A stretch of 64,000 nucleotides of DNA from Xanthomonas hortorum pv. pelargonii (GCF_024499015.1 NZ_CP098604.1:2108001-2172000); one strand, 5' to 3'. Positions 9,060-22,849 are shown, counted from the stretch's first letter. The notes: generated by a model not told the origin, from the letters alone. Made by a program: numbers and translations.

Positions 9060-10451
9060 TCACCGCCCAAGCAATACCAGCACATCCCGCGCAATCGCCA
9101 TTGCCTGCTCACGCAACTCCGGTACCGCCAGGCTTTCCCACAACGCGCCGATCCGCAGACTGCCGATCACCCGCAACCGCGGATCGGCGCGTCCATCGGC
9201 ATCGATCAGACTGCCATCGGCATCGGTCCCCACCCCGATGCCATGCGGCCCGGCCACTGCGATGCCCTGCCCCAGCAGCTGTTGCAGCAGCGGGTTGCGC
9301 ATCGCCTGCACGCGCATTTCCACACCGGTGGCGTTGACCAGCGTCTGCACATCCAGCTGCAACGCATGCCCGGCACTGGCGCCGGCACTCACCCGCACGC
9401 AGGCGCCAACCTGGAATGCGACATCCAGCCGCGCGCGATGCAGCTGCAGTTGTCCGCGCGCACGCATCGCCTGCAACTGCGCATGCACCGGTGCGGCGAT
9501 GCGATGACGATGCACATCCCAGTAGCGCACCACATGGCGCAGGAAGCGGCGTTGGTCGGCGACCGACAGCGTCTGCCACAAGGCCTGACTCAACGGGCGG
9601 ATCCGCTCCATCACACTCTGCCAGGGCAACCCTTGCGCCATCGCCTTGCGCGCATGCTGACGCAGCGCGTGCATGCGCGCACGCAGCGATAGCGCCAGCA
9701 ACGGCTGCGGATCGAAATCCGCCGCTGCGCAATGCGTCTGCGGCAACGGCAACAAGCCATGCCGCGACACCACGTGCACCGCCCCGCGATGCGCCTGCGC
9801 GGCCAGCGTCACCACCGTGTCGACCATGCTCAGCCCCGAGCCGACGATGCACACCGCCGCGTCCTGTGGCAACGCCGCGACCGCTTCGGTATCCCAGGCT
9901 TCCACCCGCTGCGCACTCGACAAGCCGGTGGCGCCACGCAGCGGCAACGGCCGTAGCGCATTGCCCACCGCCAGCACCACGCTGGTGGCCTGCAGCGTTT
10001 GCCCGTCGTCCAGCTGTAGCAGCGCACCGGAAGCATTGGGCTGCAAGGTCTGCACGCGTGCGGCATACACTGTCAGCGTCGCCGGGCTCTGCGCACGTGC
10101 GGCCTGCAAGCGATCGCGCAGATAAGGCGCGTAATGCCGGCGCCCGACGAACTGCTGCGGCAGCTGCGCGTCTTCCAGCTCCGGGCAGCAGGCGTGCGCG
10201 CTCAGGTAATCGACAAAATCCTGCGGTGCCTCCACCAGCGCACTCATCCGCGCTGCCGGCACATTGAGCAGGTGTTCGGCACGCGTGGTGGAATACGCCA
10301 CGCCCTCGCCCAGCAGGGCGTGCGGCTCGATCAACACAATCCGCACCGGCGCGGTCGCCTGACGCAGCAGTTGCAGCGCCACCAGCACACCGGATGCGCC
10401 GCCGCCGACGATGGCGATCACTGCATCGCCGGGATCACGCAGTTCATTCAT
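9060..10451 (-). CDS. FAD/NAD(P)-binding protein (PF13454-type)
   Basis: 463 aa. The N-terminal dinucleotide-binding fold shows AIVGGGASGVLVALQLL at residues 12-28 and an acidic residue ending the second strand (LIEPH). A conserved GEGVAYST..AEHLLNVPA block follows, which is typical of the FAD-NAD(P)-binding family that includes HcrB-type and lysine/ornithine-oxygenase-like proteins. A second Rossmann motif, CIVGSGLSMVD, lies near residue 200. The C-terminus DGRADPRLRVIGSLRIGALWESLAVPELREQA closes the fold. The redox substrate is unknown. No electron-transfer partner is adjacent, and it is separated by about 80 bases from the cardiolipin synthase gene. Confidence 0.85.
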   Translation of the reverse strand: MNELRDPGDAVIAIVGGGASGVLVALQLLRQATAPVRIVLIEPHALLGEGVAYSTTRAEHLLNVPAARMSALVEAPQDFVDYLSAHACCPELEDAQLPQQFVGRRHYAPYLRDRLQAARAQSPATLTVYAARVQTLQPNASGALLQLDDGQTLQATSVVLAVGNALRPLPLRGATGLSSAQRVEAWDTEAVAALPQDAAVCIVGSGLSMVDTVVTLAAQAHRGAVHVVSRHGLLPLPQTHCAAADFDPQPLLALSLRARMHALRQHARKAMAQGLPWQSVMERIRPLSQALWQTLSVADQRRFLRHVVRYWDVHRHRIAAPVHAQLQAMRARGQLQLHRARLDVAFQVGACVRVSAGASAGHALQLDVQTLVNATGVEMRVQAMRNPLLQQLLGQGIAVAGPHGIGVGTDADGSLIDADGRADPRLRVIGSLRIGALWESLAVPELREQAMAIARDVLVLLGR

Positions 10452-10532
10452 CCGGCAATTGTAGGCGATGCGTCACGTCGCACCGATGACAGCCGCCATG
10501 GCCACTGCGATGGCAGAGCACGCACGCAATTC

Positions 10533-11951
10533 CTACATCAACGCATCCGCCAACCGCGCAATCCCTTCGCGGCTGCGGCGCCAGGCCGGGCGACTACGCC
10601 ACTGCTCCAGCTGCAGCTGGCGTGCGTTGGCCAGGTAATCCTGCTCGATCGCACGCAGCCGCTGCACCGCACCATGGTCGTAGCACAGCATGCCGATCTC
10701 GGCGTTGAGCGCGAACGAGCGGATGTCCAGGTTGATCGACCCCACCAGGGCGATGTCCTCGTCCACGCTCAGGTGCTTGGCATGCAGAAAGTGCGGGCGG
10801 TACAGCGCAATCTTCACCCCGCAGCGCAGCAGCTCTTCGAAATACGCCTCCTGCGCCCACGCCGCCAGGACCTGGTTGTTGCTCTCCGACAGGATCAGCT
10901 GCACATCCACACCCGAGACCCCGGCAATGCGCAACGCACTGAGCAAGGCTTCGTCGGGGACGAAATACGGCGTCACCAGCACCACCTTGCGGCGCGCCAG
11001 ATGGATCACGGCATTGATCGCATCGCGCGCATTCTCGAACGGGTACGCCGGCCCGCTCGGCAACAGTTGCGTGGCGATGTTGGCCTCGCACACCGGCGCG
11101 TCCGGCCACACGTCCAGGCGCTGCCCGGTTTCGGTGAACCAGTCGCTGGCGAACACCGCTTCGAGATGATTGACCACCGGCCCGCGCACGCGCGCCACCA
11201 GTTCGCGGTTGGGCACTCCCTCGATGAAGCCGGCCTCGGCCAGATTCTGCGAGCCGACAAAGCCCACCTGGTTGTCGATCACCGCAATCTTGCGGTGATT
11301 GCGCAGATCCATGCGCCCGCTGCGACGCCAGCGCAGCCCACCGGGCAACACCGCCAGCACCTCCACACCGCCGGCCTGCAACCGCTTGCGGTAGTGGCGC
11401 AAGCCACGCTTGGCGCCCACCGCATCCAGCAGCACGCGGCAACGCACGCCGCGCGCACTGGCGCGCTCCAGTGCGGCCACCACCGCATCGCCCACCGCAT
11501 CGTCGAACATCAGGTAGTACAGCAGATGCACGCGTTTTTCCGCCGTATCGATCGCGTCGGTCAAGGCCTGCAACGACTGCGCGTAGTCGTCCAGCAACTC
11601 CACCGCATTGCCCAGCGTGGGCATGAAATCGCCCTGGCGTTCGATCAGCGGCACCACCTCCGCGCTGCTGGAATCTGCCTGCGGCATCCAGCGCAAGGCG
11701 TGCAAGGGCAGCTGCTGCTCGCGGATCACCTGCGAGGCGGTGGCCTGGCGCTCCACCCGCAAGCGCGACAACCACGGGTGGCCGAACAGCAGATACAGCG
11801 GCAGGCCGACCACCGGTACGAAGCCGATCAGCAACAGCCAGCTGCGCGCCGCGCCGGGCGTGGTGCGGGCCGGAATCCACAGCAGTGCGGCCAGGCGGAT
11901 CGCCCAGTCCAGCGCCAGTAGCCAGGTCCCTTGCAACCAGTCGGGCAGCAT
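10533..11951 (-). CDS. cls: cardiolipin synthase (phospholipase D family)
   Basis: 472 aa from the ATG at 11951. An upstream in-frame start would overlap the LysR gene and add 36 basic residues without homology. Two N-terminal membrane segments (residues ~5-45) are followed by two PLD catalytic motifs: HRKIAVID..GFVGSQN and HAKHLSVDED..VGSINLD. It condenses two phosphatidylglycerols (or PG and another lipid) to cardiolipin at the inner membrane. There is no strong ribosome site before the chosen start. The gene begins 13 bases after the LysR stop, so it may be translated from the lysR transcript. Confidence 0.92.
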   Translation of the reverse strand: MLPDWLQGTWLLALDWAIRLAALLWIPARTTPGAARSWLLLIGFVPVVGLPLYLLFGHPWLSRLRVERQATASQVIREQQLPLHALRWMPQADSSSAEVVPLIERQGDFMPTLGNAVELLDDYAQSLQALTDAIDTAEKRVHLLYYLMFDDAVGDAVVAALERASARGVRCRVLLDAVGAKRGLRHYRKRLQAGGVEVLAVLPGGLRWRRSGRMDLRNHRKIAVIDNQVGFVGSQNLAEAGFIEGVPNRELVARVRGPVVNHLEAVFASDWFTETGQRLDVWPDAPVCEANIATQLLPSGPAYPFENARDAINAVIHLARRKVVLVTPYFVPDEALLSALRIAGVSGVDVQLILSESNNQVLAAWAQEAYFEELLRCGVKIALYRPHFLHAKHLSVDEDIALVGSINLDIRSFALNAEIGMLCYDHGAVQRLRAIEQDYLANARQLQLEQWRSRPAWRRSREGIARLADALM

Positions 11952-11964
11952 CAGCGATCCGTTC

Positions 11965-13275
11965 TCAAGAAGACTCCGATTCTGACTGCGCCGCCTGTGA
12001 ACGCAACGGCGCGACACCACTGATCGGCGCGCAATAGCGAAACGGCCCGCCGTGCGCATCGGCCGGCTGCACGCGCTCGGCGCAGACCTGCCGCAGCGTC
12101 TGCACGAACGCCGACTGCGCGCGGGTGGGATGCCAGTCGCTGCGCAGCGTCATGCCGATCTGGCGACGCAACTGCGGCCCGGTGGCACCGATCTCGCACA
12201 GCAACCCGGCGCGGCGCTCGAACAGAAACTGGTCGCGCGACATCAGCGTGAGCCAATCGTCTTCCAGCAGCAGCCCACGGATGGTCAGCTCCGCGCCGCA
12301 TTCGATGCGCAGCGCAGGCGGTTCGATGCCCTGATCGCGAAACATCTGCTCCCAGCGCGCGCGCACCGGCGTGCCGGTGGTGGCGATCACCCAGGGGTAC
12401 TCCAGCAATTGCGCGAACGCATAGGCCTGCCCGGCCAGCGGATGCCCGCTGCGCGCCACGATCACCGGCGCGTCGTCGAACAACGTCTCCTGCAGCACAT
12501 CGCGCACCGGCAAGGGCTCGCGCAGCGCACCGATCAACAGATCCAGTTCGCCATCGCGCAGATGCGCCAGCAATTCGGCATACGGCCCTTCGACCACGTT
12601 GACGCTGGCACCAGGATGCGCGCGCACAAAGCGCGCCAGCACCTGCGGCAGCAGGATCGCCCGCGCCAACGGCATCACCCCCAGCGTGAGCCGGCCGGCG
12701 TGCTGCGAGCGCAGCGCGGCCACTTCGTCCAGCCCGGCGCGCAGCTCGGCCAGCGCCAGCCGCACCTGCCGCAACAGCCGCACTGCCACCGGGGTGGGCT
12801 GCATGGTCTTGCCGCGACGCACCGTCAGCGGCACCTCGATCACCTCGGCCAGCGCCTGCACCGCGCGGTAGATCGCCGGCTGCGAGACCCCGGCGCGCGC
12901 CGCCGCCAGCGAATAACTGCCCGCCACATCCACCGCGATCAAGGCCTGCAACTGCCCCAACGAGACCCGCCGCTCCAGGCCCGGGCGTGCCGGCAGCCGC
13001 AGCGCACGCCGCGCCACCCGGATGCCACGGCCCAGTTGCTCCAACGCACGTTCGATGCGCGGCACCAGCAGCTGCGTGGCCTCGGTGGCGACCATGCCGC
13101 CCGGATGCCGATCGAACAGGCGCACCCCGAGCTGCTGTTCCAGCCGCGCCACCGCCTGCGTCAACGCCGGCTGCGACAGATTCACCTGCGGCGCGGCCGC
13201 GCTGACGCTGCCCAGCCGGTGCACCACGACCAGGGCGTAGAGATGGCGAAGGTTCGGTTCCAGAATCGGCGGCAT
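11965..13275 (-). CDS. LysR-type regulator with two helix-turn-helix domains
   Basis: 436 aa, about 130 longer than a standard LysR protein. The excess is a duplicated DNA-binding domain: the first at residues ~8-66 (SVSAAAPQVNLSQPALTQAVARLE), the second at ~104-163 (YSLAAARAGVSQPAIYRAVQALAEV). A substrate-binding domain follows from ~190 to ~400. Tandem-HTH LysR proteins occur as regulators of aromatic and sugar operons. It is divergent from ligK-galD-ligJ across a 101-base gap, so it most likely controls that cluster with a pathway acid as inducer. The C-terminal ~30 residues (Ser/Glu-rich) look unstructured. Confidence 0.88.
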   Translation of the reverse strand: MPPILEPNLRHLYALVVVHRLGSVSAAAPQVNLSQPALTQAVARLEQQLGVRLFDRHPGGMVATEATQLLVPRIERALEQLGRGIRVARRALRLPARPGLERRVSLGQLQALIAVDVAGSYSLAAARAGVSQPAIYRAVQALAEVIEVPLTVRRGKTMQPTPVAVRLLRQVRLALAELRAGLDEVAALRSQHAGRLTLGVMPLARAILLPQVLARFVRAHPGASVNVVEGPYAELLAHLRDGELDLLIGALREPLPVRDVLQETLFDDAPVIVARSGHPLAGQAYAFAQLLEYPWVIATTGTPVRARWEQMFRDQGIEPPALRIECGAELTIRGLLLEDDWLTLMSRDQFLFERRAGLLCEIGATGPQLRRQIGMTLRSDWHPTRAQSAFVQTLRQVCAERVQPADAHGGPFRYCAPISGVAPLRSQAAQSESESS

Positions 13276-13376
13276 GCTCTAACTATAAGCAAAACCAATA
13301 TGCATACCTCAAATGAATCTTGAGCCATCAGGCGATCGGCGCACAGACTCGGCACACCCCTAACGAGGATGGATGG
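13276..13376. promoter_or_regulatory. divergent lysR / ligK control region
   Basis: 101 bases, the only AT-rich stretch nearby, containing TATGCATA and the wider ATAAGC...ATGCATAC that could form a T-N11-A LysR box. Both promoters must lie here. Confidence 0.45.
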
Positions 13377-14048
13377 ATGAGCCAGGTCGTCACCCGGATC
13401 GAGCGCACCCCGCTGGCCATCGTGGATGGGCTTGCGCAGGCCGGCGTGGCCACCGTGCACGAGGCGCAGGGGCGCAGCGGCCTGCTGCATCACCGCCTGC
13501 GCCCGATCTACGCCGGCTGCCGTGTTGCCGGCACTGCAGTCACAGTGTCGATTCCGCCCGGCGACAACTGGATGATGCATGTGGCCATCGAGCAACTGCA
13601 GCCCGGCGACGTGCTGGTGGTGGCACCGACCAGCGACTGCTGCGACGGCTACTTCGGCGATCTGCTCGCCACCTCGGCACAGGCGCGCGGCTGCCGCGGG
13701 CTGATCATCGATGCCGGCGTGCGCGACGTGCGCGATCTCACTGCCATGCAGTTCCCCGCATGGAGCCGCGCCATCTGCGCGCAGGGCACCATCAAGGAGA
13801 CGCTGGGCTCGGTCAACGTGCCGCTGGTCTGCGCCGGTGCGCTGGTGCAGCCGGGCGATGTGGTGGTGGCCGACGACGACGGTGTCTGCGTGGTGCCGCG
13901 CGCCACTGCTGCGCAGGTGCTGGCCGAAGCGCAGGCACGCGAAGCGCGCGAGCTGATCAAACGCGACCGTCTTGCCAGCGGCGAACTGGGCCTGGACATC
14001 TACGCCATGCGCGAACGCCTGGCGGCCAAAGGCCTGCGCTATGTCTGA
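13377..14048 (+). CDS. ligK: 4-carboxy-4-hydroxy-2-oxoadipate (CHA/HMG) aldolase, LigK/GalC type
   Basis: 223 aa from the ATG at 13377, with GAGGA 7 bases upstream; an upstream start would add 19 residues. RraA-like fold with the class II pyruvate aldolase signature G-x-[19 protein letters not shown] near residues 105-121. [19 protein letters not shown] at ~62-80 forms the substrate and phosphate loop. The enzyme splits CHA to pyruvate and oxaloacetate and often also decarboxylates oxaloacetate. It is the last step of the protocatechuate-4,5/gallate cleavage route. Its stop overlaps the galD start by 8 bases, so the two are translationally coupled. Confidence 0.9.
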   Translation: MSQVVTRIERTPLAIVDGLAQAGVATVHEAQGRSGLLHHRLRPIYAGCRVAGTAVTVSIPPGDNWMMHVAIEQLQPGDVLVVAPTSDCCDGYFGDLLATSAQARGCRGLIIDAGVRDVRDLTAMQFPAWSRAICAQGTIKETLGSVNVPLVCAGALVQPGDVVVADDDGVCVVPRATAAQVLAEAQAREARELIKRDRLASGELGLDIYAMRERLAAKGLRYV

Positions 14049-15096
14049 GCACGTACGCGCGATGTGGATGCGCGGCGGCACCTCCAAGGGCGGGTTTTTT
14101 CTGGCCGACGATTTGCCCGGCGATCGCGCCACACGCGATGCGTTTCTGCTGCGCGCCTACGGTTCGCCGGATCTGCGCCAGATCGATGGCATGGGCGGCG
14201 CCGACCCGCTCACCTCCAAGGTGGCGGTGGTGTCGCGCTCCACGCGTGCCGATGCCGACGTGGACTATCTGTTCCTGCAGGTGTCGGTGGAACAGGCACA
14301 GGTCAGCGATGCGCAGAACTGCGGCAACATGCTCGCTGGCGTCGCCCCCTTCGCCTTGGAACGCGGCTTATTGCCCGCGCACGATGGCGAAACCGACGTG
14401 CGCATCTTCATGCGCAATACCAACGCGCTGGCCACCGCCACCGTGCAGACGCCCAACGGCAAGGTGCGTTACGACGGCGATGCCCGCATCGACGGCGTGC
14501 CCGGCACCGCTGCGCCGATTGCGCTGGCGTTTGCCGAGATCGCCGGCTCTTCGTGTGGCGCGTTGCTGCCGACCGGCCATGCGGTGCAGACGCTCGACGA
14601 AGTAGAGGTCACCCTGATCGACAACGGCATGCCCTGCGTGGTGCTGCGCGCCAGCGATCTCGGCATCAGCGGCTACGAAGACCGCGCCACGCTCGATGCA
14701 GACCAGACACTGAAAGCCCGCCTGGAATCGATTCGCCTACAGGCCGGCCCGTTGATGCGGTTGGGCGATGTCACCGATGCCACCGTGCCGAAAATGATGC
14801 TGGTCGCCGCACCGCGCAACGGCGGCGCGATCAGCGTGCGCTCATTCATTCCGCACCGCTGCCATGCCTCGATCGGCGTGCTGGGCGCAGTCACCGTCGC
14901 CACTGCCTGCCTGCTACCTGGCTCTCCTGCGCATGCGCTGGCGCAGTTGCCTGGCGGCAGCACACAGCAGCTGGATGTGGAACATCCCAGCGGTGCGAGC
15001 AGCTGTGTCATCACCCTAGACGCGCGCGGCGAGGTGGTGCGTGCCGCCGTGCTGCGCACCGCACGCAAATTGTTCGATGGTGAGCTGTTTGCTTGA
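14041..15096 (+). CDS. galD: 4-oxalomesaconate tautomerase, GalD (PrpF family)
   Basis: 351 aa. The N-terminal [27 protein letters not shown] and QNCGNML blocks are hallmarks of the PrpF/GalD isomerase family. GalD converts the keto to the enol form of 4-oxalomesaconate before hydration. A plain PrpF (aconitate isomerase) would be the alternative, but the neighbours, a CHA aldolase and an oxalomesaconate hydratase, make GalD the better call. The ATG lies inside the end of ligK (8-base overlap). Confidence 0.88.
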   Translation: MSEHVRAMWMRGGTSKGGFFLADDLPGDRATRDAFLLRAYGSPDLRQIDGMGGADPLTSKVAVVSRSTRADADVDYLFLQVSVEQAQVSDAQNCGNMLAGVAPFALERGLLPAHDGETDVRIFMRNTNALATATVQTPNGKVRYDGDARIDGVPGTAAPIALAFAEIAGSSCGALLPTGHAVQTLDEVEVTLIDNGMPCVVLRASDLGISGYEDRATLDADQTLKARLESIRLQAGPLMRLGDVTDATVPKMMLVAAPRNGGAISVRSFIPHRCHASIGVLGAVTVATACLLPGSPAHALAQLPGGSTQQLDVEHPSGASSCVITLDARGEVVRAAVLRTARKLFDGELFA

Positions 15097-15462
15097 GCGC
15101 GGCTGCCAGCATGCGATGTGGCAGCCGGCATCGCGCTGGGTTGAACCCGGGTCGTTGATGCGTGGTGTGCTGCGTGCTGCAGTCCGCGTGCCGGCTATTA
15201 ACGATCGCGCGTGGCGCGTTCTCTGCGCACTCCAGCAACGCGAGTCGCTTTTCGGGCTACCGGCCGGATATCAGCGCGGCATTCCGGTTCGCTCGGGTGC
15301 GATGCATTGCTTCGCCGACAACTGCAGATCGATGGCAGTGCATACGCGGAGCTACATCGCTCCCAGACCCATGCATCCGAATCCAGACCTCCGTCCACCT
15401 GCGCACTGCACATCTCTCGGTCGCAGGCACAGCGCGCTCTGCGCACCTCAACGAGCATTCTC
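15097..15462. other. gene-free stretch inside the gal/lig cluster
   Basis: About 365 bases between galD and ligJ without a supported reading frame; frames crossing it start in non-homologous sequence. The gap is unusually long for an otherwise overlapping operon. It may hold a second promoter or the scar of a deleted gene. No repeat is recognised. Confidence 0.4.
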
Positions 15463-16485
15463 ATGATCATCGACTGCCACGGCCACTACACCACCGCGCC
15501 CGCTGCACATGACGCCTTCCGCAAGGCGCAGATCGCACACTACGACGACCCGCAGTTGCCGGCACCGATCTATCCGCAGATCTCCGACGACGCATTGCGC
15601 GAAAGCATCGAGCAGCATCAGCTGCGGCTGCTGCGCGAGCGCGGCGCGGACATGACGATTTTTTCGCCACGCGCCAGCACCATGGCGCACCACATCGGCG
15701 ACGAAGCGGTGAGCCAGGTCTGGACGCGCCATTGCAACGACCTCATCGCGCGCGTGGTGCAGCTGTATCCGCACACCTTTATCGGTGTGTGCCAGTTGCC
15801 GCAATCGCCGGGCGTGGCGATCGCGCACTCGATCGCCGAGCTGGAGCGTTGCGTCAGCGAGCTCGGGTTCGTCGGCTGCAATCTCAATCCCGACCCGTCC
15901 GGCGGCCACTGGACCGGCGTGCCGCTGACCGACCGCGCCTGGTATCCGTTCTTCGAAAAAATGGTCGAGCTCGACGTGCCGGCCATGGTGCACGTGTCCG
16001 GCAGTTGCAACGCCAACTTCCACGCCACCGGCGCGCATTATCTCAATGCCGACACCACCGCGTTCATGCAGTTTCTCGAAGGCGATCTTTTCAGCGACTT
16101 TCCCGACTTGCGCTTCATCATCCCGCACGGTGGTGGCGCGGTGCCGTATCACTGGGGCCGCTTCCGCGGCTTGGCCGACATGCTCGGCAAGCCGCCGTTG
16201 TCCACGCACGTGATGCGCAATGTGTTCTTCGATACCTGCGTGTATCACCAACCTGGCATCGACCTGTTGTTCGAGGTGATCGACATCGACAACATCCTGT
16301 TCGGCTCGGAGATGGTCGGCGCGGTGCGCGGCATCGACCCGCAGACCGGCCAGTATTTCGACGACACCAAACGCTATGTCGATGCCTTGGCGATCTCCGA
16401 TGCAGACAAGCGCAAGGTGTTCGAAGGCAATGCCAGGCGTGTGTATCCGAGGCTGGATGCGCAACTGCGCGCACGCGGGATGTAA
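15463..16485 (+). CDS. ligJ: 4-oxalomesaconate hydratase, LigJ type (amidohydrolase family)
   Basis: 340 aa from the ATG at 15463; the frame is open 84 codons further upstream but the family homology begins exactly at this methionine. Zinc ligands are visible as H-x-H in IIDCHGHY (residues 6 and 8), VHVSG, IPHGGGAVPYHWGR and FGSEMVG. LigJ hydrates 4-oxalomesaconate to 4-carboxy-4-hydroxy-2-oxoadipate, the substrate of LigK. With galD and ligK it completes the lower meta-cleavage branch. No ring-cleavage dioxygenase (LigAB or GalA) is in the window. Confidence 0.9.
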   Translation: MIIDCHGHYTTAPAAHDAFRKAQIAHYDDPQLPAPIYPQISDDALRESIEQHQLRLLRERGADMTIFSPRASTMAHHIGDEAVSQVWTRHCNDLIARVVQLYPHTFIGVCQLPQSPGVAIAHSIAELERCVSELGFVGCNLNPDPSGGHWTGVPLTDRAWYPFFEKMVELDVPAMVHVSGSCNANFHATGAHYLNADTTAFMQFLEGDLFSDFPDLRFIIPHGGGAVPYHWGRFRGLADMLGKPPLSTHVMRNVFFDTCVYHQPGIDLLFEVIDIDNILFGSEMVGAVRGIDPQTGQYFDDTKRYVDALAISDADKRKVFEGNARRVYPRLDAQLRARGM

Positions 16486-16616
16486 TCCCCTTCTCCCTCC
16501 GGGAGAAGGTGCCCCGCAGGGGCGGATGAGGGTACGGGCGAAGCCTCGTGCCATCCATTACCAAGTGGCTTCGCCCCGTACCCTCACCCCTACCCTTCTC
16601 CCGAAGGGAGAGGGGA
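16486..16616. repeat. pair of short intergenic repeats in inverted arrangement
   Basis: Two units face each other. The left unit has ccttctccc / gggagaagg then gagggtacgggcgaagcc. The right unit has ggcttcgccccgtaccctc then ccttctccc / gggagagggg. The shared blocks can pair across about 40 bases. This is the same family as 6618, 9000 and 57536. Confidence 0.75.
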
Positions 16617-16702
16617 ATGCAGTTCGCCGAGTTGTATTGGCCCAGGAAGTTGCGGATTAAAACCATGGTTGCGATCAAACCCGCAATGCACACACCACAA
16701 AC

Positions 16703-16732
16703 GCAAACACCCGCCTTTCGGCGGGTGTTTGC
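16703..16732 (-). terminator. terminator after rpmG
   Basis: Perfect 13-bp stem GCAAACACCCGCC / GGCGGGTGTTTGC with a TTTC loop, 28 bases downstream of the rpmG stop on the minus strand. It is symmetric enough to end transcription from either side. Confidence 0.85.
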
Positions 16733-16759
16733 TTGAGTGCAGATCGGGTAATCGGTGGA

Positions 16760-16927
16760 TTACTTGATCTTGCCTTCCTTGTACATCACGTGCTTACGCA
16801 CGACCGGGTCGTATTTCATCATTTCCATCTTCCCCGGAGTGTTTTTCTTATTCTTATCCGTGGTGTAGAAGTGGCCGGTAGCGGCCGAGGAAATCATACG
16901 AATCTTGTCACGCTTGCCTTTTGCCAT
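16760..16927 (-). CDS. rpmG: 50S ribosomal protein L33
   Basis: 55 aa, beginning [18 protein letters not shown] and ending [10 protein letters not shown], the normal bL33 length. There are no cysteines, so this is the zinc-independent form (no CxxC pairs). It lies 13 bases behind rpmB and shares its transcript, as in most Proteobacteria. A clear terminator follows. Confidence 0.97.
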
Positions 16928-16940
16928 GACTGCTTACTCC

Positions 16941-17177
16941 TCAGACCTTTTCGCCGCGCGCACGTAGCTCTTTCAGAACGGCATCAATCCCGTTCTTGTC
17001 GATGGTGCGCAATGCATGCGCGGAGACACGAAGCTTCACCCAACGGTTCTCGCTGGCGACCCAGAAGCGGCGCTCGTGCAAGTTGGGCAGGAAGCGACGA
17101 CGGGTTCTGTTGTTTGCGTGGGAGACGTTGTTACCCGTCTGCACACGCTTGCCGGACACTTGGCATACGCGGGACAT
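16941..17177 (-). CDS. rpmB: 50S ribosomal protein L28
   Basis: 78 aa from the ATG at 17177, with GAGGTG at the right distance. Family signature [20 protein letters not shown] at the N-terminus, then [16 protein letters not shown] 25-residue upstream extension exists but has no homology. First gene of the rpmB-rpmG operon; its promoter must lie in the 276 bases up to 17453, where I could not pick out clear -35/-10 boxes. Confidence 0.97.
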
Positions 17178-17453
17178 TACGCACCTCGATAAATGAATTG
17201 CCACCCATAGCCTGGGGAGCGGCGGCCCCGACAGCGCTAGGCTGCCACGCAACGTTGGGAATCAAGTACTTACGCTGGAAACGAGCCGGCAACCCCATCG
17301 CGCTGGGTGCCGCCATCCGGAGCGATCCGGGCACAGCGAGCCGCGCATTATGCATGGCTTTCCTATGTGCCGCAAGCACTTACAGCACTCGCCCTCTAAC
17401 CCACCGCTGTCGGCACCTCGCCCGGAGGCGGTGGTCGATCAGCCTCCCACGCC

Positions 17454-21349
<3,896 letters not shown>

Positions 21350-21474
21350 TCAGTGCGTGCGTGCCTGCGTTGCGACCGCGTCGATGACTGAAAAAACGTG
21401 TCACTGAAGCATGGAAGAGCTGTTCGCACGCACGTGCGTGCGGTCGAGGAAGAAGCAAACCGGAAACGCAGCGA

Positions 21475-22737
21475 TCAATGATCATGCGACGCCCCCGACT
21501 TCTCGATATCCGCCTTGACCAGATAACTCTGCTCCACCACCACCGCGTCACCCGCCGCCAAACCCGACACCACCTCCACCTGCTGCGCATCGCGCGCGCC
21601 CAGTTTCACCGGCCGCACCTCGTACACATCGCCAACCCGCACGAACACCACCTCCCAGTCGCGGAACTGCTGCAATGCCCCCACCGGCACCACCATCGCC
21701 GCTGGCTGCTGCGCCACCGTCACCCGCGCCTTCACCGCGGAGCCCGGCCGCCATAAGCCATCGCTGTTGCGCAGCACCGCGCGCGCCACCGTGCTCTGAC
21801 TCGCGGTGGCGGTACCCGGCAACACGCGCTCCAACGTGGTCTGCGCCACCACGCCATCGCTGATGCGCGTCACCGTCACCGGTGCGCCGGCGGTGATGTG
21901 CCCCGCATCGGCACCGAAGATGTGCAGATCCACCCACAAGCTCGACAGGTCCGCGATCTCGAACAACACCTGGCCTTCGCCCGCATTGCTGCCCAGGCTG
22001 GCGTTGCGGGCCAACACGGTGCCGCTGATCGGCGCGCTGACCGCGTAGGTGGTCAGACTCAGATTGCTCTCCACCGTGGCCAATACCTGACCGGCGCGCA
22101 CCTGGTCGCCGACATTGACGCGCAAGCTGCGCACCGGCCCGGGAAAGCGCGCGGTGGCCTGCGCCTGCGCACCTTCTGCCGGCGTCAGCAGGCCTTGCAC
22201 TTCGTGCTGGTCGGCGATGCTGCCGGGGCCAACGGCTGCGACACGAATGCCAGCATCCTGCGCGATCTTCCCCGCGATGGTGGTACGGCCTTCATAGCTG
22301 GGATAGGCCCAGCGATGCGACTTGCCCTGCACGGTGGCGCGCACCTCCACATCGAACGAATGCGGCTCGCCCACCGTGCTGTCGGCCAACAGACTACCGT
22401 CTTCGCGTGCGCGCAATTGGTGCACTTCGTTGACGCCGCCGAGCCGGGTCAAACGCACCTCCACACTGCCGGCGCTGGGCGGCAATGGTTTGCCGTCGCG
22501 GTACAGCCAGGCTTGGTACGTGGGTGGCGTGCCGTCTTCTGCAATCGCCAGCTCCACGCTGTCGCCGCCCTGTTCGAGCAGGCGCCCGCCGTGTGCGCCT
22601 TTTTCGGCTTCTTCGCCGTGTGCGTCGGCTTCACCCTCGGCACCGGGTGTTGCATGCTCGTGTGCTTCTTCGCTGCTGCGGCCGCAGCCACTCAGCAGCA
22701 GCGCCAGCAACAGCGGCGCGATCAGAAAACGTGTCAT
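21475..22737 (-). CDS. czcB: periplasmic adaptor of the CzcCBA pump, CzcB
   Basis: 420 aa from the ATG at 22737, chosen because AGGATG precedes it and it begins a classic lipoprotein signal (LLLALLLSGCG). The frame stays open 76 codons further but that part is a low-complexity Ala/Thr run. After the lipobox Cys a His/Glu/Asp-rich segment (EEAHEHATPG...DAHGEEAEKGAHGG) probably binds metal. Then come the barrel, lipoyl and hairpin regions of a membrane fusion protein (residues ~160-400). It ends ASHDH. It joins CzcA to CzcC. Confidence 0.92.
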   Translation of the reverse strand: MTRFLIAPLLLALLLSGCGRSSEEAHEHATPGAEGEADAHGEEAEKGAHGGRLLEQGGDSVELAIAEDGTPPTYQAWLYRDGKPLPPSAGSVEVRLTRLGGVNEVHQLRAREDGSLLADSTVGEPHSFDVEVRATVQGKSHRWAYPSYEGRTTIAGKIAQDAGIRVAAVGPGSIADQHEVQGLLTPAEGAQAQATARFPGPVRSLRVNVGDQVRAGQVLATVESNLSLTTYAVSAPISGTVLARNASLGSNAGEGQVLFEIADLSSLWVDLHIFGADAGHITAGAPVTVTRISDGVVAQTTLERVLPGTATASQSTVARAVLRNSDGLWRPGSAVKARVTVAQQPAAMVVPVGALQQFRDWEVVFVRVGDVYEVRPVKLGARDAQQVEVVSGLAAGDAVVVEQSYLVKADIEKSGASHDH

Positions 22738-22849
22738 CGAATTACATCCTGGTGGGCGCCGGCGCAGTGCGTCGGGCGAACGAACGAAGAAGGTATGCGC
22801 TGGATCCGCGGTAGGCGCGAGCGTCGCCTGGCGACTGCTGGATGCGGAC

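Noticed and set aside
10134..11921. 595-codon frame opposite the cardiolipin synthase
   Set aside because: Antisense shadow; His/Gln/Arg-rich and without homology.
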